The notes beneath the pieces are model-generated. The model was not told the DNA's origin and made no database searches. It saw nothing but the letters and a program-made list of their open reading frames with translations. A program made the position numbers and the translations under genes. Of a stretch of 64,000 nt of DNA, positions 58,058 through 64,000 are shown piece by piece. This DNA comes from Evernia prunastri (Eukaryota > Ascomycota > Lecanoromycetes > Lecanorales > Parmeliaceae), in contig NKYR01000067.1 in NCBI GenBank assembly GCA_003184365.1, positions 62,001 through 126,000 on the forward strand, in the 5' to 3' direction. Position 1 is the first letter of the stretch, and each line of letters begins with the position of its first letter.

Positions 58058-58327
58058 TGCCATCACTTTTACAGTTTCTTGGACTACTGTCTTCCCTATC
58101 CAAGCCTATTGTAGGTGCCATCACTCCTTTGTTGCTGTCACTCTCTAAGCGCCTTGAACTACCTCTGCAAGGCCACCTGCGCTGCCATCACTCCCTAAGC
58201 GCATTTGACACGACTACCTACTCTTCGAGTTCGAGCTGCCATCACTCTCCAAAGTATCCCCTGCATCTTCACTCTTCGAGGCCTTTTGATTGGCATCACT
58301 CTTCGAGCTCTTTGAGCTGCCATCACC
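58058..58327. repeat. Degenerate TGCCATCACT repeat array
   Basis: TGCCATCACT or a one-base variant occurs at 58058, 58116, 58183, 58237, 58291 and 58318. The last intervals are 54, 54 and 27 bases, pointing to a 27-base unit. Companion strings recur too: CTCTTCGAG near 58221 and 58272 with a related copy near 58300, and CTAAGCGC at 58145 and 58195. The array lies 135 to 400 bases upstream of the TspO start codon. Confidence 0.65.
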
Positions 58328-58462
58328 GTGTCCTTGACTATTGTCACCCTTCTAGCCTTTTTACCCTCTGGCTTCTTTCACCTTCAATTGGAAATCCTCA
58401 AACATTCACCGGACTCCAGAGACTGATGACAAACTTGCAGACCTTCCCTGCGCGCTCAAAAG

Positions 58463-59183
58463 ATGACGACCTACATTCCCTCCTTGACCCTGCCTGGGGA
58501 AGTGTTTGCCCAACCAGCGGTATCAATCTTGCTGCCAGTGGCTTTGGGTACCAGCATCGGCTTCATAGTCAGGCGTGCGTTGCAATCAATCGTTGGGTTA
58601 CACTGTTTGCTCATACCGCAGCAGCCAAGGAAACTCAGAAGACATACATGGCGCTGAAGCAGCCCCCATACCGACCTCCTCCTCAGGTATTCGGTCCAGT
58701 GTGGACGCTTCTCTACGGGCTCATGGGATACTCTGCGTACAGAGCTTGGGATACGGGGATGTCATCGTTGAACCCAAACGTCGTTGCATTGACTAAAGTA
58801 AAACTCCCTTTGCCAATCTAAAGTTGGGCTGCAAGCTAACATCTGAGTTTCCGTAGCAAGGAGCAACACTCTTCACCATCCAACTAGGCCTCAACCTCAT
58901 CTGGATGCCCCTCTTCTTCCGCCTTAAGCGTCCGATCGAAGCTACAGCGGATATCGTTGCCTTGACTGGTGTCACGGGGTACCTGACCTACATCTGGTCA
59001 AAGGTTGATCCCGTCGCCGCCTGGGGACTTGCTCCATATCTGGGGTGGCTGGGATTTGCTACATACCTGAGTGCTGGCACCGGCTATCTCAACGGCTGGG
59101 ACTTCTCTGACAAGGAGACTGATGCACCCACCGACAGAGGCACGGGAGCTAATACGAAATACGTCAACGAGAAGTCAGACTAG
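58463..59183 (+). CDS. TspO/MBR (translocator) family membrane protein
   Basis: Three exons (58463-58574, 58625-58797, 58857-59183) encode 203 residues. Intron 1 is 50 nt (GTGCGT donor, GCAGCAG acceptor) and rebuilds VRPKETQKTY; intron 2 is 59 nt (GTAAAA donor, GCTAAC branch, CGTAG acceptor). The conserved TspO core is MALKQPPYRPPPQVFGPVWT then LLYGLMGYSAYRAWD, and LGLNLIWMPLFFRLKRP. Five membrane helices are expected and five hydrophobic segments are visible. TspO proteins bind porphyrins and sterols in bacteria, in plant ER/Golgi and in the animal mitochondrial outer membrane. The role in fungi is not established. The tail after the last helix is polar (DKETDAPTDRGTG). Confidence 0.93.
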
Positions 59184-59418
59184 GTTGCAGGTATACGCTA
59201 ACGAGCCAGGCGCTGAAAAGCGTCGGTCTATCTGCGCTTTTCCTGTGGAGGCTGCCTCCTTCTACTTTCACAATTTCATTGCGTTCAAATACCCACTCAA
59301 TCAATCACTGCTTTGCCATTTCGGGTTTACAGCGTCGAACAGTGAAGCACCTCTCAGAAAATAGAAATCACATCCAACATTTTCATTCCATAACTTCAAA
59401 AAAATCGCTCCTGTCTCA

Positions 59419-60000
59419 TCATTCATCCATCCGCAATATCTTCCTCAACTCCTCCGACACGTCATACACCCTCTCTTCAGGTACCAAACCCCTCTCCACC
59501 AAATCTCCCAGATTCCACCCCCCCNCCCCCCCTCCTTCCCCACCTTCTCCTCCAACCGTTTCTACCTCTCCGTCACATCTTCGATTCCCACAATCCACTC
59601 CCCCTCCCCCTTCCTACCAACCTCCCCCAAAACCTCAACCTGAACGCTCGGACACGGCAGCCCATCCAGACCAGGCGTATGCTCCGGATCCCACGCACCC
59701 TGACCCCGTTCGCCCCCTTCCTCAGCACTCAAGGTCTGCCCGTCGCAAACAACAATCAGTGACAGAAGCCGCTTGAAATGCTCGTGCTTCATACAAGCCG
59801 CCAGGACGCGCCTTTGTCTTTGCACGAGTAACCGCACCGGGTACAATCATACACGCTTGATCCACGTCATGCATGCGTGCGTGCGTGCGAGAAGGCCGGG
59901 GAAGCGGGCAGGCGCTGTGCCTTGACGACCGGGTGGGTGATGGCTTGGGCGTATGCGCGGTAGACTGTGATGGCATCTTTGTCGTCTTTGTCGGTGGGGG
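59419..60000 (-). pseudogene. Decayed DUF4291 family gene
   Basis: Fragments of a DUF4291 protein lie in order on the minus strand but in different frames. They are DKDAITVYRAYAQAITHPVV with KAQRLPASPAF (about 59990-59895), MTWIK (59870-59856), RVLAACMKHEHFKRLLSL with VVCDGQTLSAEEG and GEGEWIVGIEDVTER (to 59565), and WNLGDLVERGLVPEERVYDV to the final stop at 59421-59419. Breaks include a GCGT tandem insertion (about 59871-59889), a frameshift and apparent deletion after MTWIK, a TAG at 59564-59562, and a one-base phase change across the poly-C run that contains the N at 59525. The last could be a sequencing error. No intron with good signals explains the middle break. DUF4291 function is unknown. 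The family call rests on remembered motifs. Confidence 0.65.
59518..59532. other. Poly-C run with an undetermined base
   Basis: A run of C is interrupted by N at 59525, so its true length is unknown. It falls inside the DUF4291 remnant and affects the reading frame there. Confidence 0.95.
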
Positions 60001-60842
60001 ATTCCGGGGGGTTGAGAGTGGGAGGTCATTGTATGTATGGATGGATGAATGAATGATATTGGGTATACATGTAAGTCGTGTATGGAATTTTTGGATTAGA
60101 TGATTCAGTTCTTTTCTGCTTTCCTTCTGCCTTTCTCTTTGCTTCGAACAGTCCTTCATACAACCAGCTCCAACGACTAACTCATAACCCTCGCACAGAC
60201 CAAGACGCTAATCATCAAATAAAACCAATCGACTCCACCTACACAAACTCGACACAGTAAAGTCCAACGTCTATCTACATTGAGATTTCAAAAGCACAGT
60301 TCACATTCACCAGAAGGGCTCTACCGCAACAGATCGGCTGAATTCTGCCCCCGAAAGACATCTTAGGTTCTCCCTCTGAATCCGCCTCGCAACCCCTCCT
60401 CAAGTTGGCCGATGAGCCTGTGCGTAATTTCAGAAACCTCAAGTCACAATCTGGGTATAATTAGTCAAGCGCGCTGTGTTGGCAAAAGGACACCTAGGCA
60501 AAGGAAAGAATGTATAGAACAAACTCAGACGTTGGATTCGCTCAATTGTCAAAGCAACGAACGACGGCTCTTTGAAAAGGAGCGTGTAATGTGTTTCTTT
60601 TTTGGGAGCTCCGTGACATTGCAAACGGGTGGAGGTTTTGGATATGGTGCCGGCCATGATGCCGGCCATAATTGACGGTCTCCCTGAGTCGAGACCTGAG
60701 TATGATCAACGCGAATTGTCATCACAGCGATTGTACAAGACTTGGATTATATAGAAAGGGTATGTAAGCGCACAGCCGAGTCTATTTCCATTTGATGCCC
60801 AAGCAAAGTTCAAGTCGGATTCATCAACCTTCCTTCATGTCT
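60001..60842. other. Intergenic region, nothing recognised
   Basis: About 840 bases between the DUF4291 remnant and the 3' end of the glycoprotein gene. Only short chance frames were seen. A near-duplicate GCCGGCCATGATGCCGGCCAT lies at about 60650-60670. Confidence 0.5.
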
Positions 60843-63800
60843 TCACTGCCATCCAAAATTCTTCCACTGGCACCCACACCCTCCGCTGCCTCCATCGATC
60901 CCACCAGGCCCGCCATCAGCGAGCGTCACATTCACTTTCGTGAACGGTCCCAGCGTCGGATTCACCAACGTGCCACCATAAGATCGATCCTCAAGTTCGA
61001 GCTTCTGCTGGCTCGGGATGGGTCTCTCCTCGTCGTCAATACCGTAGCAGTAAATCATTTTGGAGTAGATGTTCCCGCCGTGGCGGTCTAGCGTGATGGT
61101 GACAGGGTAGGGGAAAGAACCGGGGGGTTGGAAGTCATTGGCGGAGGAATCCGTGAGATTGGTGGAGTTGCTGGAGGAGATGCTGGAATTGGTATCCGAA
61201 GGCCGAGTCGAAGCTACAAAGCCCTTATTCGTCCATATCTGCACGAGAAACCTAGTCTGAGCCCACGTGCAGCGTACAGAAGCGGCTTCTTCTGCTGCGC
61301 CACCATCTTCGTCATCCGGAATGGGGCTAGTGTTGTTGGAAATACCCTCAAGAGGTACAGAGGATTTGAGGAAGATGGATTTGGAGAAATAGGTGTAGAA
61401 GCCATAGTGTTCGGTGGACTGCCCTCGGTTGTAGAGCCGAAGCGGTTGAGCTGAAGGGTATGGGAGAAGTACCGCAGCTGCAGCCGTACCATTAGGGTTT
61501 GTATCTGGAGCTGGGATGGAGTTTGTGATGTTGGGGAATGGATCGGTCGTATTGTCGGTTCTGCTGCTACTTTGGCGTTTCAAAAGGCGAGATGGTAATT
61601 TGGCTGGAGACATGAAGCTCATGAAGAATGGTGTATATTCGCCATTGAATGGCTCGGTATTGTTGTCCGTGGTATTGCCAAGGAATGTCTGATCTTCTTG
61701 ACCGGGAGCTAAGGGAGATGGTGAATACAGGTTTTCGCTGAGGGCATTGCGAGCTCGTAGTAATCGATCGCGGATGAAGCTACTAGCAGTGACGGAATTG
61801 GCCATATATCCATAAGATCTCTTGTTGCTGCCTCCATAGAGTCTTCTGTTGACGCTGGAAGCGTTCGCTATTACAGTATTCGTTCCGTTCTGAAATGCTA
61901 TCTCAACCCGGAAATTTGGCTGGCCGGCGGCGCCAGTGGACAATGATTGCTGTTCCTCTTTTGGCAAATCACAACTCCACAACGTGGTCGGCGCGACACA
62001 CGCAGATACTTCTGACACAGCCTTGGGCTGGACTATGGTCGATATTCCCGTCGGTATCGGTGGATACCCTGTCATATTGAGCCAGGCGGTTTGTACAGGC
62101 ACCGTCTGTCCGGGCCCTCCTTTCCGGGTCAAAGTCATAGCCAGTACCATGATCAAAATCACCAGCAACAGAAGGCCGATGGCTAGCGCAATGAGCATCC
62201 ATTTTTTCTTCTTGCTCATCGGCTTCTTTTTACTACCGAAACATTGATCAAAACCCGCAAGAACTTTGGATTGATGCTTTTGAGGCGGTTGGGTATCCTT
62301 CTCGCTGATCTCCCAGGTTTTAGGAGGCCTTCCAGCATCTCTTGGTGGCGGATAGAGATCCGCAAGCGTAGTCTCAGGCCTTTTTGTCTCGAGATTTTCA
62401 TAACAGTGGATCTGCATGTTTCTGGTGCCGGCGGACTGAGACGCATCGTTGTCTCTTGACACTTCCGGCATAGGTAGCGCATCCCGAGGCACATTTGTTT
62501 GAGGGACAGGCGTCTTCGGCGCTGGCGAAATGATTTGCTCGAACGTATTCGGCTGATGATCAGGAGGCATCACGGCAACATATCGCCTCGGTGGCCTCTC
62601 CCGTCCGGGCGGCGAATAGGCCGGCTTTTCCTGGGGAGTAGGCTCCGATGTTGGTAGTGTCGGGAATGCCTCGATTCCCCGTTCATGTTCATGTCCATTG
62701 TCCTGCTCGAGTGGTTGGGCAGCCGGCACAGGCTCAGGAGCACGGACGATGGGTGCAGCGTGAGCTTCTTGGACATCAGGCGTGGTGTCTAGATCTTCAA
62801 TCACTGTTTCTTCACTGACCGGCCTTGACTTTGGCCTTGATTCTGGCGCAACGGCCTCACGGAAGGCTGCAGAAAATCGGTTTCCAGGGGCTTGTTGCAC
62901 AGCGAGCGATTGTGACTGTTCGGTACTATACGGTTCTAGGAATTCTCTTGGACCAGCCTCTTCAACAATTGCTCTCGCCGAAGGCTTTTTCTGACCGCCC
63001 TGTACCTCCACGGAGCTCACTTGTGGTGACGGCAAGCAGGTGTGGTTCTGGCATTTAAAATAGGGCTCTGGACTGTGCATGTCATACAGACATGCCTCGA
63101 AGTATTCGGATGCTGCCCCGAAGCCTTCGTGTCCGACGGGTGAGATTGGCGTATCCATCGCTGGAAATTCGCGCGGCGGCTCTGGGACTACTCGTTTCTT
63201 CTGAGGCTGCTCGTCAAGATCAAGACCTCTCTTTTCAAGTTCTAAATCCAGACTCATATCCGTCCAGCTCGTGTGGCTGCTTTTCAGATCATCACGGTTT
63301 GTCGTCTCAGGAGAAACATTCAGAGAAGTAGGCTTATATTGATCGCGTCTTCCCTCAGTAGCCTGACGGACAATTGGCAAAGCTGGTATTGGTGGAGAAG
63401 AACCCTTGAAAGTCATTGGGGATCGAGGCCAGAAGGGGGTGACTATATGATCCCACCACCCTCTGGAGCGATGTCTTGTGGCAATACTGTCGATGCTGGC
63501 CTGCTTGGTCAGAATCCGTAATTGAGACTCTCCAGTACCAGGCCTCTCTACAGTGTCTGAATCCTCGTCATCCTCGAAGACGGTACCTGTAGAGACTATT
63601 CTCGAAGATGCTAGTGGCGGCGGTTTGCCATTTGGTGGGTAGATCTCTGCGTTATGTCTCCGTGCATCAGGCGGTAGGGGTGGTATGGGCGGCACCACCG
63701 ACGAATCTATGACACGCTCACCATTCTGCTGCGCCTGAGAGTACACGCTTGATGCTGCGCGCACTCTCCGTCGAGGCGGTTGTACCAGCTCGCCCGACTC

Positions 63801-64000
63801 ATCAGACCAAGACCCTTTGCCTTGGATAGGAGTCACAAAGCTTGGGCGTGTGACGGACGGCCGCCTAAGGATGGCATCTCTGCCCATGCCTAAGGGTTCG
63901 AGCTCTGCTGGACTAGTAATTGTACTTATATTGTGGTCTGCCAGGTCTTCAGGCGACACGGAGAGTCCTATCATCACGGCACGGTCTGATGGCGAAAGTG
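60843..64000 (-). CDS. Large Ser/Pro-rich single-pass membrane glycoprotein, 5' partial
   Basis: A minus-strand frame of more than 1050 codons is open to the window edge, so the start is missing; the sequence before the Met at 63974 (SPSDRAVMIGLSV) already looks coding. The N-terminal 580 or so visible residues are Pro/Ser/Glu-rich and disordered. A single membrane segment (KKKKWMLIALAIGLLLLVIL, near visible residue 585-615) follows. The C-terminal 430 residues carry about a dozen N-glycosylation sequons (NMT, NGT, NAS, NTT, NNT, NIT, NVT and others), almost none of which lie before the membrane segment, and end in a Gly/Cys motif (GGCGCQWKNFGWQ). This implies a type II topology with the tail outside. 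I recall similar fungal proteins labelled glycoprotease family, but no protease motif is visible, so that name is not supported here. Confidence 0.8.
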   Translation of the reverse strand, partial: LSPSDRAVMIGLSVSPEDLADHNISTITSPAELEPLGMGRDAILRRPSVTRPSFVTPIQGKGSWSDESGELVQPPRRRVRAASSVYSQAQQNGERVIDSSVVPPIPPLPPDARRHNAEIYPPNGKPPPLASSRIVSTGTVFEDDEDSDTVERPGTGESQLRILTKQASIDSIATRHRSRGWWDHIVTPFWPRSPMTFKGSSPPIPALPIVRQATEGRRDQYKPTSLNVSPETTNRDDLKSSHTSWTDMSLDLELEKRGLDLDEQPQKKRVVPEPPREFPAMDTPISPVGHEGFGAASEYFEACLYDMHSPEPYFKCQNHTCLPSPQVSSVEVQGGQKKPSARAIVEEAGPREFLEPYSTEQSQSLAVQQAPGNRFSAAFREAVAPESRPKSRPVSEETVIEDLDTTPDVQEAHAAPIVRAPEPVPAAQPLEQDNGHEHERGIEAFPTLPTSEPTPQEKPAYSPPGRERPPRRYVAVMPPDHQPNTFEQIISPAPKTPVPQTNVPRDALPMPEVSRDNDASQSAGTRNMQIHCYENLETKRPETTLADLYPPPRDAGRPPKTWEISEKDTQPPQKHQSKVLAGFDQCFGSKKKPMSKKKKWMLIALAIGLLLLVILIMVLAMTLTRKGGPGQTVPVQTAWLNMTGYPPIPTGISTIVQPKAVSEVSACVAPTTLWSCDLPKEEQQSLSTGAAGQPNFRVEIAFQNGTNTVIANASSVNRRLYGGSNKRSYGYMANSVTASSFIRDRLLRARNALSENLYSPSPLAPGQEDQTFLGNTTDNNTEPFNGEYTPFFMSFMSPAKLPSRLLKRQSSSRTDNTTDPFPNITNSIPAPDTNPNGTAAAAVLLPYPSAQPLRLYNRGQSTEHYGFYTYFSKSIFLKSSVPLEGISNNTSPIPDDEDGGAAEEAASVRCTWAQTRFLVQIWTNKGFVASTRPSDTNSSISSSNSTNLTDSSANDFQPPGSFPYPVTITLDRHGGNIYSKMIYCYGIDDEERPIPSQQKLELEDRSYGGTLVNPTLGPFTKVNVTLADGGPGGIDGGSGGCGCQWKNFGWQ

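Noticed and set aside
58129..58821. 230-codon plus-strand frame with Cys-His-His motifs
   Set aside because: The CHH repeats come from the degenerate DNA repeat array, and the rest overlaps TspO exons in a wrong frame.
1..64000. Secondary-metabolite cluster, mobile element or CRISPR-like array
   Set aside because: No polyketide or peptide synthase, transposase, reverse transcriptase, terminal repeats or regularly spaced identical repeats were seen; the genes are mostly conserved housekeeping functions.

Overview
The window is nuclear DNA of a filamentous ascomycete (Pezizomycotina). The evidence is about twenty protein genes with short GT-AG introns (mostly 46 to 130 nt) that carry CTRAY-type branch sites near the acceptor, a typical filamentous-fungal gene set (HapB, UncA-type kinesin-3, arg-13 carrier, Rim15, Vps10, fungal ELMO protein), and CT-rich or TACCT-rich intergenic DNA. 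I cannot fix the class or genus from sequence alone. One undetermined base (position 59525) sits in a poly-C run. No CRISPR, phage, insertion sequence, rRNA or intact tRNA was seen.

Layout. 1-4.6 kb is nearly gene-free, with one doubtful small secreted or anchored protein near 3.8 kb. 4.6-10.4 kb holds an ELMO/CED-12 family protein, an unrecognised His-rich coiled-coil membrane protein, the rRNA-processing factor CGR1 and a mitochondrial ornithine carrier. 10.4-14.7 kb is a 4.3-kb gene-free stretch leading into HapB, the NF-YA subunit of the CCAAT-binding complex. 16.6-32.2 kb is a dense run: the Vps10 sorting receptor, a six-exon cytidine deaminase, eIF3d, TRAPP subunit Trs23, RNA polymerase II subunit Rpb4, proteasome subunit Rpn10, a borealin-like chromosomal passenger protein and Trm5 tRNA methyltransferase. 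32.5-51 kb holds the large kinase Rim15, the sterol enzyme Erg26, kinesin-3 and a Lec1-like PX protein. 51.5-64 kb holds a small secreted cysteine-rich protein, an ARS2/SERRATE homologue, a TspO/MBR protein, a decayed DUF4291 gene and a large serine/proline-rich membrane glycoprotein that runs off the right edge.

Functionally these are mostly conserved housekeeping genes: translation and RNA (eIF3d, Trm5, Rpb4, ARS2, CGR1), membrane traffic (Vps10, Trs23, kinesin-3), protein turnover (Rpn10), sterols (Erg26, perhaps Lec1), nutrient response (Rim15, HapB) and chromosome segregation (borealin). They are not an operon or a biosynthetic cluster. Several neighbours are divergent pairs with short shared promoters (CGR1/arg-13, eIF3d/Trs23, Rpn10/borealin, kinesin-3/Lec1). 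I found no clear new multi-gene system. The most unusual points are a third exon of Trm5 with almost uniform G/C at third codon positions, a start codon apparently split by an intron in Trs23, the DUF4291 pseudogene, a receiver domain in Rim15 with Glu at the phosphoacceptor position, and several stop-free introns with lengths divisible by three. All exon boundaries were inferred by eye from splice consensus plus protein-family continuity.
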